From: Lepiota brunneoincarnata
Lineage: Eukaryota; Basidiomycota; Agaricomycetes; Agaricales; Agaricaceae
NCBI GenBank assembly: GCA_023014365.1
Contig: JAEBUN010000018.1
Location: forward strand, 310,001 to 374,000
Length of the DNA: 64,000 nucleotides
Reading direction: 5' to 3'
This document shows, in pieces, positions 11,042 to 23,145 of this stretch (the first letter of the stretch is position 1; each line of letters starts with the position of its first letter). The position numbers and the translations under genes were made by a program. The notes beneath the pieces were generated by a model. That model saw nothing but the letters and a program-made list of their open reading frames with translations, was not told the DNA's origin and searched no databases.

Positions 11042-12983
11042 TTGACCCGACAGATGGGTGCAATAATGAGCCTGGCTCGCATATTATCGTTTCTACTTTG
11101 AATGCATGTACCGTGATCGATATGTCCCGAGATTGTTATGAGAAATTGATGTCGATTTTAAGCAATGTCCTATTCCGCAGGGCAGTTGCCTGCCTACTAT
11201 CAACAGTTTCAACTAATATCTGTGAGTGCAAAATGTACCAATCAACACAAATATTGGCTCTGGACTGGTTCTTAATTTCTCAAACACTTGTGAGAAACCC
11301 GAAATACTTATCCCGAACCAGGATGTAAACTTTAACTATTGTTCCGCAGGTGCGCCCCAATAATTTTATCGGTAACAAGCGGAACCTCGGTCGTAAACGT
11401 GGGGATTGAGGGCTGAATTTCATTTCGTGTGCAAAGAGACTTATAGGCAAGAAAAAAAGAGATGGAGAGATGTATGACACTAGAAATAATGGCGCCGACC
11501 TGTGGTGCTGGTGTGCCGTGCCCCAGAAGACATCAAATGTTCAGGAACAGCGTTTTCCGACTCACTGATGCTCAGGCTCAAGTTCCTACATCCGTGTTCG
11601 AGTGAGTTTGGGGATTTTCAAGTTGAGTAAAGGTCGCTGTATCGTGTTATGTTAGACTTTTCCGGGCTCAGAGTTTCGAACTGCAACGCATTCACAGGGC
11701 TTTATATGTATCTACAAAGTAACGGGAAAAACTGCCTGTGATGACTGATGTGTGAAAGAGGTCCGCGTGAGCTGTCTTGTACGGCTCTGAGGACTACTTG
11801 GCAGTCTGACTGTCATGTTAAAAATCCATTGGACTCGTCTATGTCCACGCCAGCAATCAACCCAGAGATTGATACCGTACCTCCGACAGACTTAGGGCAA
11901 TTTCTAACAGCTCCAGGTCGCCGGTCAGAAAGTATCAAGGGTCATCGGTCAGGGTCAAACGAGTAATCATTGACTATTTGTCATCGGCGTGCAGCTGCGT
12001 CGCCATATGCAGTTTACATGTCCCTCCCAGCCGACTTTGCCACACTCGGATATTGCGATGAAAACGATGCTCTGTCTGGGTCCAGCCAGCCGACTGAGTA
12101 ATAACTCGAGAAATCCCCCAATTCTGCGATTGGTCATGTTAGCTGACGCCCAAACTATGACTAATGCCGCAAAGAGTGGGGACCCATACCGACTACCCTG
12201 CAGCAGCTCCACCTCACGCGCAAAGCACCCTCCGCCCCATGCCAAAATCACGCACGCTATGTTCCAAAACTAAACTGCACTGGCTCGGCCAATCCTAGTG
12301 CTCCCTTCCGCTAGCTTGAGACACCCTGGGGCTTTGCTACCAATCTAATCCGGGTGAGGGTCAGGAGGGTCAACGTGATCGCGGGCGAGACAAGGCTCTT
12401 TGCTCCCGTACCCTAGAGATCCCCGAGATATTGACCGCATCCCGTTGTCCCGCCTTGATCCCATTCTTCGCTTTACCCCCCTGCTCAGATTTCCTAGGAG
12501 TCCCCAGGCCGCCAATCATACGCCTTCGACACAGCATGGGACTTATAGTATTCTTACGACCGTGAGTGCTCTGCATGTACCCTGCTCTCTCTCCATTCGC
12601 CCACCAGTCATCCTTCAAGAAGGCGAATCAACTAGCATGGATATCGTGTACGGAGGGATGTGCGTATCAGATCTAAATAACGCGCAAAGACCTCTTTCGC
12701 TTGGTGGTCATATATCCCTTGTGCACCAGCATCCGGAACCTCGACGGCCAGCCAACGCATTTCATCTCTGTTCACTGGTCTCGTCAAGTGATCATGCATT
12801 GTGAGCACGTTTGATCTCGAACGTTGCTTCCATGGTGGGCGTGGGCTTGTCGAAGTGCAAGGAATGTTCCCCCGAATAAATATACCCCACAAGAATCACA
12901 AACTTCCAAAGCGGCAGCCATCCTTCTCTCACGACGAAATTGCAGCAGGTCGTCTGCTCCGCCCTCATTGGAGGCCGGCTCTC
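11042..12983. other. Intergenic between SSP3 and phosphoesterase
   Basis: To about 12040 this is the third copy of the SSP downstream flank. From 12040 to 12983 it is the single-copy promoter region of the phosphoesterase. No supported gene. Confidence 0.5.
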
Positions 12984-12989
12984 TATAAG
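12984..12989 (+). promoter_or_regulatory. TATA-like box of phosphoesterase gene
   Basis: TATAAG in 'ggctctctataagtgtag', 48 bases before the predicted ATG at 13032. Distance and context suit a basidiomycete promoter, but this is not proven. Confidence 0.4.
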
Positions 12990-13031
12990 TGTAGCGTCCA
13001 TGCGAAATCCACCCTTCGCTTCACGACTCCA

Positions 13032-14597
13032 ATGATGCAGATTCTCAAGTCAGCCCTTGTGCTGGCCTCTGCGGTCATCGCCTCCGGTCTCCCTACAACC
13101 ACTGCAGACGATGTATCCCATCCTTCCGCCCTCATTCCCGGTCCCGATCCCAACATGAGTGCCGCCCTCAAAGCCCTTGGGAAGACGCCCCGGGATCTGC
13201 GTTTTCCCGGCTCCGTTCCCAATCCAAAGGTCAAGGCCGGAACTGATATGCTCCCTGGAATTGACCACATCGTCATGCTCATGATGGAGAACCATTCCTT
13301 GGACAACATTTGGGGCACTCTTGATCGTCCCGATTTTGACGGCTTCACGATTGACCACCGTACGGGCAGGCCTGTTGCGATGCAAAAATACGCCAACGGC
13401 AGCATACAGCATGCGTACACCATGCCCAAGACGTGCACAAGTTCCAACAACGGACCAACGCAAAATTGGATGAACTCGCATTTGCAGTACAACAATGGGA
13501 GTATGGATGGGTTCGTCACTGCTGGCGTGGAAAAGCCAGTTGCGATGGGATACTTTACAGCAGAGCAGCTGCCGTTTATGCATTCGCTCGGCAAAACATT
13601 TCCGATTAGTGACAGATTCTTCGGCTCGGTCTTGGGCCAGACGTGGCCGAACCGAATGTATCTGATTTCGGGGACGTCGAGGGGTGTTGTGAATACAGGA
13701 AGCGGCACTACTGGGCTGGTACCACCAGCAGGGACCATCTTCGATACGTTCGACCGGTTCAATATTTCATGGAACAACTACGTAGCAGGCTTTCCCGAGT
13801 ATGTTTCCTTCGTTTCTATCTCCCATCGCCCCCCGCATTGACAAGGTGTTTGGAATCAGCGGGCATCCTCTTATCAGGCAGCTCCCCACTATCAATCTTT
13901 ACAATGTCACAGACCAAAACGCCACGGCGACCTAAACATGGGAGAACATTGGAGCAGTTCTTTGTCGATGCTGCAGCAGGAACTCTTCCCTCATTTAGTC
14001 TCCTCGACCCGAACGGCACGACCCAATCGCAAGAGAATCCACAAAACTTGGTCGTTGGGGAGAGCCTGATGTACGATGTCGTCCACGCCCTCGGCGCGTC
14101 CCCAAAGTGGAATGCCAGCCTCCTCATCATCAACTACGACGAACATGGCGGATATTACGATCACGTAGTACCCCCACCTGCCCTCGCGCCAGATGAAGTA
14201 GAACCGAATCCCCCAGCTGGCCAGTTGCAGTACGAGGGTTACCGTAGATATGGATTCCGCGTTCCCGGCGGTCGTGGTGTCTCCATACGCCAGGAAGAAC
14301 TACGTCAGCCATGTAGTGCATGACCAGACCTCGATCTTGGCGTTCCTGCAGCACAAGTGGAATCTTCCTGCGCTGACAATGCGCGACGCGAATGCCAATA
14401 ATATGTTGGATTTCATCGACCATGATGCGCTGCGCAAGCATCACATGAATTTCCCCAGTATGAGTGCGCTGCGACTTAGCCTTCCTGGGAATACCACGGA
14501 GGCGCTGGCATGCACTCCAGCTGATCCGGGTGTTGTCCCACCAGTGGGAAGTGTTGAGAGTCCGGATGCTGCTGGTGAAAATGGGAAATCTGCATGA
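13032..14597 (+). pseudogene. PHOA-type phosphoesterase (acid phosphatase/phospholipase C superfamily), frame-disrupted
   Basis: Only near-complete copy of this secreted enzyme family (phosphate release from phosphomonoesters or phospholipids). A signal peptide (MMQILKSALVLASAVIASG) is followed by HIVMLMMENHSLDNIWG (catalytic ENHS region, about residue 85), QTWPNRMYLISGT and, in exon 2, LLIINYDEHGGYYDHVVPPP and KWNLPALTMRDANANN. Intron 1 starts at 13799 (gtatgt). After the acceptor the frame VFGISGHPLIRQLPTINLYN must shift by one base before KHGRTLEQFF, at about 13925. A second extra base at 14264-14268 separates YGFRVP from AVVVSPYARKNYVSH. The first offset is also present in the relics; the second is not. 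Otherwise the gene has no stop over about 500 codons. Confidence 0.75.
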
Positions 14598-15945
14598 TAC
14601 CTGCCGAGACTGTGTGGATTCTCGACTTTGATCTTTGCCTCGCGATTCTTTCAAAACCCGCCCTCTCTAACTCAATGGCCTCTTTCTGTGACTCTTCCTT
14701 GATGTCCGGGATGATTTAATGACCATTGTAATCTATTGGCCATCGAACTGGGGGGGAGCCATGTAGTGTACATTATCAAACCAACGCACTCGACTAGTAG
14801 ATGAGCAACGCACCGGAAATTTGCCTGAGCCCTTACCCCTCCAATCGATAGATGCAATTGGAGGTCACATGGCCCAGGGCTGCTGGTGTGTCCACCGCTG
14901 AATGCCTCTCGGGTGTGGTCGGTCTCGGTCCTCCTTAAAGGCCGTTGCGTGCGGAGTCATTGGTGGCATGGTGTCCGCGGATTGGCGCCTATCGGGGCCG
15001 ATTGCTGCCGGCGGCGAGAGGGTAAGCGTCAGGCGGTTGCAGAGCTGGGCGTCTTGAGGGGATACGGTATGCGGAGGTGCATCTGTGTACAACCGGGCGA
15101 ACTCATCGCTTGGAAGGTCCTTTACATCGATTAAGAGATGAGCTGAGCATGGGCGAAAAAGAGATGAACACGATCCTGGAGCGCCGAATACGATCCACTA
15201 CGTGACATTCGGACCATTCAAGCTGTCAACAGTCACTCCGGAGATATACCCAAGCAGGTTCTCGACATCATATGGTTGTTCGAGCTCAGGGCATCCATCG
15301 GATAAAACCCCAATTCAGAATCGAGGAACACCAAGTAACTCTAAGCATTCATTATTGCAAGAGTCTGACAATGAAGCGAACCCACCCTCCGCTAATTTGG
15401 CCTGGAAGAGTGAAGACAGTCTTCCCTTGAACGACAGCGAGCTGTCGTCAAAAAGGGATATGTACCCGATCTTTTCTGTTGCTAGGGGCAGATGCGTCAA
15501 GCCGTGTTCCTTGACGATTTGCTTCAGAGTGCCGACATCCTCTTCGACCGCAAGTTCTATAAGGGAGATATGCTCGGCGTAATTATTGCAGAGAACAAAA
15601 AACAATTGAGCTGGAGCAGCCGGAAATAAGGGTTGGGAATGAACATTGGGTCATACAAAATCCCCGTAAGTTACACTGGAGAACATCAGCAAATGGGACA
15701 TTGTGCGTTCCTGTATCACGTGATTTTTTACTTGCATCGCAACATCGAATAAGCTTGGTGCGTACAACGAGCAATGCCCATAGAACAATCCTAGGCATAA
15801 CTATCCACTTGAAGGAGAAGGAGAAAATTGGCACATGAATCAAGCCCATAAGTCGTCAATCCTGCCTATCAGGAGTGTTATCTAACCGGGCATACCCATT
15901 CTGATCTTGATAATTATACGCCACTGCCGCTCGAATGCCGGGGTA
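14598..15945. repeat. Array unit D: 3' flank shared with unit C spacer
   Basis: The phosphoesterase 3' flank and spacer parallel 8.30-9.01 kb. 'ctaaccgggcatacccattc' at about 15882 matches 8968. About 600 bases (15260-15870) are absent from unit C. No SSP or roadblock relic follows, so the array ends here. Confidence 0.65.
15315..15605 (-). other. Unrecognised open frame in the unit D insertion
   Basis: A 97-codon minus-strand frame (FFVLCNNYAEHISLIELAVEE then DVGTLKQIVKEH) lies wholly within the 600 bases that distinguish unit D from unit C. An overlapping 127-codon plus-strand frame (15202-15582) is also open. Neither matches a family I know, and at most one can be real. Confidence 0.2.
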
Positions 15946-16791
15946 AGACCAGACAGTGGCGGGCCCAGCATGGGGATTGTGGAGTGGCTGCCTTGGCTAC
16001 TTGAACTAACCTCGTTGTTTCCCCTCAGCACGGCCAATGAATAAAAATTAGCGCACCCTCATACTCGCAGTCCCGTCACGCCTCGAGAAATTCGATACGA
16101 CTCGTTCCCTTGCGTAGTTTATGCGCTGGTCCTGGTCCTCGTGTTCGTTCGTGAGCGGTGGGTTCTTTCCCGATAAACCTATCACCGCTATGACAAACTA
16201 TTTTGGGAACACCAAGTGATGGTAACGATATGTACCTCATGTCTAGGACCTGAAGGCATGAATTTTTCAATGGTCATGAATGATGCACATGCTGCCACTT
16301 TTTGATTCCGGTCCCAGTGTCGTACTGCAGACATGGACTCTGAAGCTTGTGGACTGAGTGACACTAAAGGGTATCGGCACACCGAAGCACGTGATGCGGC
16401 TGCGGCTGTCAGGAACGCAATCACTCTCTGACAACCAACAATCGTATTCCAGCCAACGGACGCTTCTATACTCTCTGCAAAACGCTGATACCAATTCGTG
16501 AACATACCAGACTGAATACAACCATTACACTTGCTCTGCCAGGCAAATACCGCGCACTCCCGGTCAGTTACGCACTTTCGGGTGTAGGAAAAGTCCGATC
16601 ACAACCAGTGGCCACCTGAAGAGGTTATCCAAGATGACCACGGGGCAGCTTTTAATGGGGCTAGACTGGACGTGGACGGACGGGCGCTTGGTTCGTTGTA
16701 CCTGTCAAAACGGAGTAAACACCTAGGTTTCCTTGACCCCTCCTCCCCCCGTTATCCACATCGTCCAACTGGTCCACCTTCTGGCTCCACC
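15946..16791. other. Gene-free stretch
   Basis: Open frames of 60-105 codons overlap on the minus strand (16076-16521), but I recognise no domain and see no convincing intron set. Confidence 0.4.
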
Positions 16792-18025
16792 ATGTCTTCA
16801 CCACTTGAATTTTCCTTTCAGGCTCGAGATGTCATCTTAGGCATGACCCTCCTGGAGAGCTTTGCAGACGGTGAGTCCTACAAGGCTCCAATGTATGAAC
16901 CAACAGCTAAAATTTACAGGTCTTTACACGGCCGTCTTCTGGTACACTATGTACTTGTTGGGTTCGTGCTGAAGTATGACCGCTTTACCACGTTCCTGAT
17001 CCGTCTCCAGTATTCCAGAACAAGGGAAAGGAAAGACCAAGGCGTACAATAACATATGTGATCATCGTCCTTCTGTATACCCTAGCCATCATCCACCTAG
17101 CGGTCCGCTGGGCAGTGGCCTAAAAAGGCCTTTGTAATTGATGGTACGACGGCCGACGACATCCTGAAAAGTTTCCTTGGCCAACCGACATGGTGTATCG
17201 CCTTATCAAGCATCTCCTTTGGATTGATGTCATTGATTGCTGACTATGTTATGGTAAGCGCTCTGAAAATTTGTTCACATGCAATCCTAACACATGAAAA
17301 GGTGTGGAGGGTTTGGGTCGTATGGAGTGGCGACTGGAGAGCAACAATATTCCCGTTGTTGGTGATGATTACTGGTACAGGTGAAGCTTCAGTTTTTTTC
17401 ATCCTTGCGATGTCATTTGTCTCACGGTTTTTCCGCGCAGTATTTTGGGGATTCAGCATCGCGCTCCAAGTCAACCCAGAGAGCGGACTCTTTACCAGCA
17501 ATCGTAACAAGTTTGCCCAGCCTGCCATGGTTTACTTCATCCTATCACTCATAAGCACCGTAATCTCGACATCCTTAATCGTCTATCGCATCGTTTCCGT
17601 CTCCAGAAGGACAGGTATCCGGATGATGAGTCCATATCGCAGAGCAATTGAGATCATTGTGGAATCAGCAGCGCTGTACTGCGTAGCTCTCATTGTGTAT
17701 CTGCCGTTCCTCATACGCGATGACTTCCTCAGCGGGTATCCTCAAGCCCTGCTCATCGTCATTACTGTAAGTTCATCTTCCTGAGCGAATTTTTTTTCGC
17801 TGAGCCTGACACTTGGATCGGCACTAGGGTATAGCTCCGACCCTCATTGCAGCCCGCGTCTCGCTCGGGATCTCAAGCGAATATTCGACGATTAGTGCTC
17901 AAGGCACTTTTGTCGTCGCCTCAGCTGGTTCCTCCTCGTCCCGGACAATGCGAAGCAGTATCAACTTCGAAATTCCCCAATCCATCAATTCGGAAAAGGA
18001 GTATGACCAGGAACCTGAGGCTTAG
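16792..18025 (+). pseudogene. Multi-pass membrane protein (Agaricomycete lineage-specific family), frame-disrupted
   Basis: Exon order: MSSPLEFSFQARDVILGMTL to 16870; LYTAVFWYTMYLL; an exon with VIIVLLYTLAIIHLAVRWAV; KAFVIDGTTADDILKSFLGQ to 17253; VWRVWVVWSGDWR; FSIALQVNPESGLFTSNRNK with the hydrophobic VYFILSLISTVISTSLIVYR; IIVESAALYCVALIVYLPFL; and a last exon from 17828 (GIAPTLIAARVSLG). This is the usual layout of a widespread basidiomycete seven-helix family of unknown role. At 17121 'gtggcctaaaaaggcc' gives a stop plus one extra base between RWAVA and KAFVID, where the family has one residue. All introns are 45-65 bases with GT-AG ends. Confidence 0.75.
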
Positions 18026-20476
18026 ATCACGAACAGGGCTCAAATTCACTTGGTCAAACATCGGGATTGGAGGCTCGGTTCCAACACCTGATCACTCGAC
18101 CTACCTCTCTGACATTTTCACCTACGGCGCGTGAAGCCTGTCATTCACTCCTTGATGCTCTCCCTCCCTCTACATTTTACCCTTTACCCCGATTAACCGC
18201 CGCTCTACCCCACTATTCGGCGCTGAACGGACCTTTACTCTCATGCTACATTGATCAGTATAATCGACCTGCTGCTTGTGTACCCAAGAATCTTAATGTA
18301 ATTTTAATCCTAGACTTGCCCTAACCAGCTTGTCTTGGAGTATATACCAATCATCTTGAACGGCCCGCTGGAGAGAAAAATTGTGGTGTTGGCCTCAGCT
18401 TCGCCTTATTGGTCTAATGAGAGCTTAACTGGCGCTATGGTTGCCTTTGCAAGGGTTAATTATCCACTTGTTATATATACCTAGGTAGGACACCGCAAAA
18501 ATATGCGAACCGAAATACAACAAGTGCCGACACGTGTAAGCTCTTAATAAACGGTTGTGAGTCAGGGGACTTCGGGGCAACACCCGCGCTGCTACAATCA
18601 GTGCCAAGCCGCAGCGGTGGCACGTGCTCGTTGACCCGGAAATATTTCTGAATGCCCGTCATCTACAAAACCTCACTTTTGTTGTGATTTTTTTTATTAA
18701 GTTCATGGTGGACTGTGACGTAGAGAAAACCCTGATAAATGTGCGAAATCCATTGAAACCCCGGTTAAATCGATTTCTTGATCACGATATATTTTGGGAT
18801 TATACTCATCCAGGGGGTTGTGATAGATTTTGGTAACATCACAAGCCATTGTGGACTTAATCAAAAATTGTAATAGAACTGTAGCTGCGCCTGTTGGACC
18901 GGCAACTGTTATACTGCCATCAAATAAGTATGTACAATAGATCACAGCACGCGAGACGAGGAAGTAGGGCTGCTCCCGTAAGAGCCATATCCACTTGACG
19001 CCAGTCAGCGTCCTACCGCCCAAGATCTCCCTTCCGACCTAACCTGTTACAGTTTTGTGATTCTCCTAGAACCTGGGCCCTGACCCCAATTTATTAGCGC
19101 TCGATAAATGTATCAATCAGGGCCTTAACCAGGGACCGCCGATCCAAACCGTCCAGATTTTGCAGGCATAATTGACGTTGACGCTGGACGAACATACCAT
19201 GTACTCAGCTTCAACTCGGAATCTCATGCATGCCGTATTAATTGCCATCACCAACATATAGAAGCTCTGTGATACCGGATGGCGACCCCTGTTTCCGCTC
19301 GTCTGCTCGGCTCTAGAGGTCCGTTCATATCCCATGCCGCAATGTGTTTGCACCTCGTGTTTGATGGCCTTCGGCAAGGGCGCCTATAAAGACAGGCATC
19401 TTATGCGTATCACGCAGGAGAAAAATATCGCATCGGAAATCACACATCCCTTGCAGGAGGGGGCCGAGGAGTTGCTTCCATACTTTTGTACATGCCAGAA
19501 TGTGCATCAGCGTCAAAAGTTAATGAGATAGTTGGCATGTTTAATGCAGCTAGCTTTGGCACTTGATGATTCACTCGAGGCACTACTGTACACGCTCCGT
19601 CGCTCATTATCAAAAGATGTAGCAGTGCTAGTACTATTTCGGAGACCAGGAGTTTTCTGTACGCGTCTACTTGCCTCATGTACAACGTTTGAGGGTTGAT
19701 GATATTGATTGACCGGGGCCGATCATTCCATCCACAGCCATTGAATTCAGAACATTGCAGCTTTGGTCCCAAGAGGTCCGTGTGTATTAACATTCCGACC
19801 TTCACAGATTGTCTTGACAAATTTTTTCGATAGGACATGTCCCTGGATCAGCCTGCTTATCGGTGCGGATGGCGGATAATGAGCCCTTGCCTTACTGAAA
19901 GCGAGGACTGAGTCAGTATGAAATCGCAGCCCGAGTTCAGGTTATTAGCCAAGTCGTCCTTGTGTCATTAAAAGTCACATTCGGTATGGTGCATTCGACC
20001 GTAACCTAGACCAAATTCATTTTAGAGACACGAAAGTGCCGTGAAGGGCTGCAATCGTTGACTTACAGGTCTCATGGAACCTAAGTACCAACGTTGAGTG
20101 ATCCGATCCCGTACCTGGTGGGTCCCAAGGTGCTCTGGGCTCATCGACCAGTTTGTCAAGAGGCGTCAACAACATCACCTCCTGCTATTAGTTGATCTCT
20201 TTAATTTCAGTTATATACTTCCTCAAAATAGTGTTAGGGTCAAAGTGGTATTTCGTTCACCCGTACCTATCCCGCTCCCAACAATGTGCAATGTATGTTG
20301 GCTTCCCACTTTCAAACACAGCGAAAAGGATGGTAAGTTCGAAGAAATCGGCTACGATTTCGCATCTCCGCTCCTCCGCTGGTGTGTAGAATGGAGGTTG
20401 TTAGACACCCTCCCAGGGATTTAATTTGACGCATAATAGGCTGTAAACTCAGACTGTAAACTCGAATCGAATTGTG
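18026..20476. other. Gene-free, AT-richer stretch
   Basis: Only short overlapping open frames occur on both strands. I see no domain, RNA gene, terminal repeat pair or tandem repeat in these 2.4 kb. Confidence 0.45.
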
Positions 20477-21307
20477 TCAATGTAAAGTTAAGTAATTACA
20501 ATATAACGAGTACTTTGAGATAGCCCGGGATCGCCAGCCCACCTTGACTACTTGAAGATGCTTAAAATATTCCTCAGCATTCCCATCCGTCTTGGGTGCC
20601 TTTCCGGTAATTTCCAGCAACTGGGTCGAACCCAGAACTGCGGTCTGAGACTGAACCATGACTGAGATGATGGGGGATTTCAGGGTCGAAAAGGTGGAGG
20701 CCCACCAGGGGGAATCGTTGAGAAACATGTCACGAAAGTTGGGACCATCGACGAAGAGAGTAGGACTCTTATGCACGGTGCGGGGCCGAAGAGGTCATAG
20801 CGCAACAAGGGGAGGGAGGAGGAGCAGGTGAGACGGATAACGGATATATGATGTGTTGACAGCCGTCCTGTGTGAGATTTGAGGGCCTCAGTTTCTGCGC
20901 GCACGCTTTAGTGTTCGTACTCATCGCCGCCGTTGGAGATGTGGGGGGTGGCGGTGTAGACCTCGATGGGCAAGGAGCGGGAGTAGCGGAGGATAGTCCG
21001 GAATTCGGCAAGAAGGGTCGACAGTGATGACGCGAGGGGTCCAGTACTCCGGCACGATGGCAAGGACGGCAGCGGGTGCGATAGGTAGAGTCAACGGACT
21101 CAGTGATATCCTAAGCGACGTGGTACGTGCCGATGTGGCGGCATGCCATGCCATGTATTTGGCGTAGCTTGGGGAGCAGATGGAAGTACTGGCTGACAAA
21201 GACTTGGCAGAAGATGGTGAGAGCAGCTTCACGGGTAGATCGTTGACGGCGAGTACCGGTATTATAAAGGGAAAGAACGTGTGGTTGTAAGTGATCATTG
21301 TTGCCAA
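20477..21307 (-). other. Unrecognised coding-like minus-strand stretch
   Basis: Partly overlapping frames on the minus strand: 21307-20921, opening MATMITYNHTFFPFIIPVLA; 21011-20769; and 20776-20477, with LFVDGPNFRDMFLNDSPWW. They read like exons of one decayed gene. The FRDMF piece is reminiscent of fungal BTB/POZ proteins, but the rest of that fold is not seen. No function assigned. Confidence 0.2.
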
Positions 21308-21842
21308 GAAATTGAATGAAAGGAAGGATTGTGTAGGGAAAAGAATTCCCGATATGCCCCTATAACGTAGCGAGCTCCGCGAATGTGTAGGAGTCGCGCA
21401 CCACGACGACCCAAGATGGGAGTAAGGAGTGCAAGCAGCGCATATTCCCGGCTACTACCACTGACTTTACCACCTCTTTCTGAATCGGCCTACTGCACGC
21501 AGCCATCATTGACACAAATTCAACGCTAAAAACCAAGGAGTATAAGATACATGGGTACAGGGAAAAACAGGAAAACATACAATGGCACTCCATCTGTCAT
21601 AGAAAACTGCCCCCTTTACCGGAACCAAATCTATCTCCCAAACCCTTCGACTCCCGGATCATCTGGTTCCTTTTACCATCATCCATGAGTCGGCCCCCAA
21701 GAGCCATATCCCGCCCATGCTCCCATATTACCTTCTTTGACTCATCTTCGTCGTCTCGCTCCCCCCTCGCCGTGTGTTGTTGAACCAAAGACGGGCCGCG
21801 GAGCTTTTTCTGGGACGTCCAACAGGTTAGGGTAAGTAGTGA

Positions 21843-22778
21843 TCAGGAAAGGCTGGAAGGACGCACAGTATATTCATCCACACCCCTTCTAATGAACTCT
21901 TCATCTCGTCGATTCCGTTTTTCCCGCCCCGGTGCAGCATCAGCATCATCATTCGCAATGTCAATTGCACGTCGTTTCTTCCCGGAGACTTCATCTACTA
22001 TTCGTTGCTGCCTTTCCGCAGGTGTTTCTGTCCAGAGATTATTATCCAGCTTGTTGACAGGACCACTCGTCCGCGCGAATTGACGAGGGCTTAAGCTTCG
22101 TCGTGTCTAATTCTTCAGTCCCCCAATGGGATAAGCACGAGGATCAAAGACGACAGAAGATAAAGGTGACTTACTCCCAAGGAGATCGCTAGCAGAAGGG
22201 GGAACCAACATCCACTCATCGCGCTTCAAAGGCTTGGGTTTTTTGGCCTCTTCCTCGTTTTTGCGCCGCCGTTCTTCGCGTTCCATGAATTCTGCCACAG
22301 GGTCTTTCTCGATGTGACGCACTCCTGCTGGGAGGGGTTTCGGACCTACGTCGTCATCCGAGTCGTCGTCGACTGCGTTGGAAGGATCATATGTTGGACC
22401 ATAGGATGGGAAGGAGGGTCCGATAGGACGACGGGGTGGTCGTGTAGATGTCGATTGAGTTGAAGGCGAAAGGGGTTTTGGTATGGAGGCGGGGGCTTGT
22501 GCGCGTTCGGCAGCGATTTCTGGGGGAAGCGCAGGCATGTAATCATCCTCCTCCTCCTCTTCCTCCCCTTGTTGCTGCTGGTCGTGACGTTGAGTCGGAA
22601 TTTGAGGTCCTGGGTGAATCGTTTTCTCCTGTTTTTCTGAGTCACCGAGGTGTGGCCCTTGTATGTGTAGTTCTGCTGGAATCTGTGGGCCGATTGATGG
22701 TCCTTCTTCCTCTCCTTCTGAGCCGGCTTGTACAGTGGTATTCTGCAAGAAATGAGCTGGGACTTCGGGACCTATCAT
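21843..22778 (-). CDS. GPALPP/DUF3752 domain protein
   Basis: Start MIGPEVPAHFLQ at 22778. The N-terminal half is acidic and proline-rich, with repeated (I/P)GPx(I/L/F)P-type motifs: IGPEVP, IGPQIP, PGPQIP, PALPPE, IGPSFP. The C-terminal DUF3752 block follows: KRDEWMLVPPSASDLLG, then after one intron (gtaagt...ttag, about 22178-22109) FARTSGPVNKLDNNLWTETP, GKKRRAID and RRDEEFIRRGVDEYTV. Length about 290 residues suits the nuclear GPALPP1 family, whose role is poorly known. The exon-2 start reads TTKLKP, but PRQFART is one base out of register ('aagccctcg' on the coding strand, about 22088), so a one-base insertion or an alternative acceptor is needed. Confidence 0.8.
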
Positions 22779-23145
22779 CGTGCGGAGGAAGGGTTGGGAG
22801 AATTATGTAATTTGGCAAGTAGATACCGATTTGGAAGAAATACGCCTAATCCCCACAACGAAGAGACCAACAATCTCCGCGACCTTCACACGCCCCCCTA
22901 TCCTCACCTTCATCACACCAATTATTACCACAAGAGACACCTCAAGACTCACCAAAAACCAATGTACTCCCGCAGCGTAGCTGATTTCCTCAGAATCCAA
23001 ACCTTTCTCCGGTGTTTTTGATGGGCAGTCAATTGAAGACATTCTAGTATTCAATCATGTACCCATGGACAATAAATGCCAGTTTAAAATCCTATCTAAG
23101 CATAAATTACAAGCATGCACGGAAACAAAGGTGAGCCCGTGAGGA
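22779..23145. other. Intergenic between GPALPP gene and metallophosphoesterase
   Basis: This would hold the GPALPP promoter. A 97-codon plus-strand frame (22728-23021) is antisense to the GPALPP start and has no recognisable content. Confidence 0.5.

Larger units (their letters stand above)
7601..12040. repeat. Segmental tandem array, unit C
   Basis: Order: phosphoesterase relic (7630-8350), spacer (8350-9440), roadblock-like relic (9443-9718), SSP promoter, intact SSP3 (10832-11041) and a downstream flank to about 12040. That flank runs into the promoter of the phosphoesterase gene. This is the longest and most complete unit. Confidence 0.8.

Noticed and set aside
12983..13777. 264-codon minus-strand frame
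   Set aside because: It is exactly antisense to phosphoesterase exon 1, whose sense frame has a signal peptide and catalytic motifs.
20477..21307. BTB/POZ domain gene
   Set aside because: Only a short FRDMF-like piece resembles it; the remaining conserved positions are not visible, so the stretch is left unnamed.
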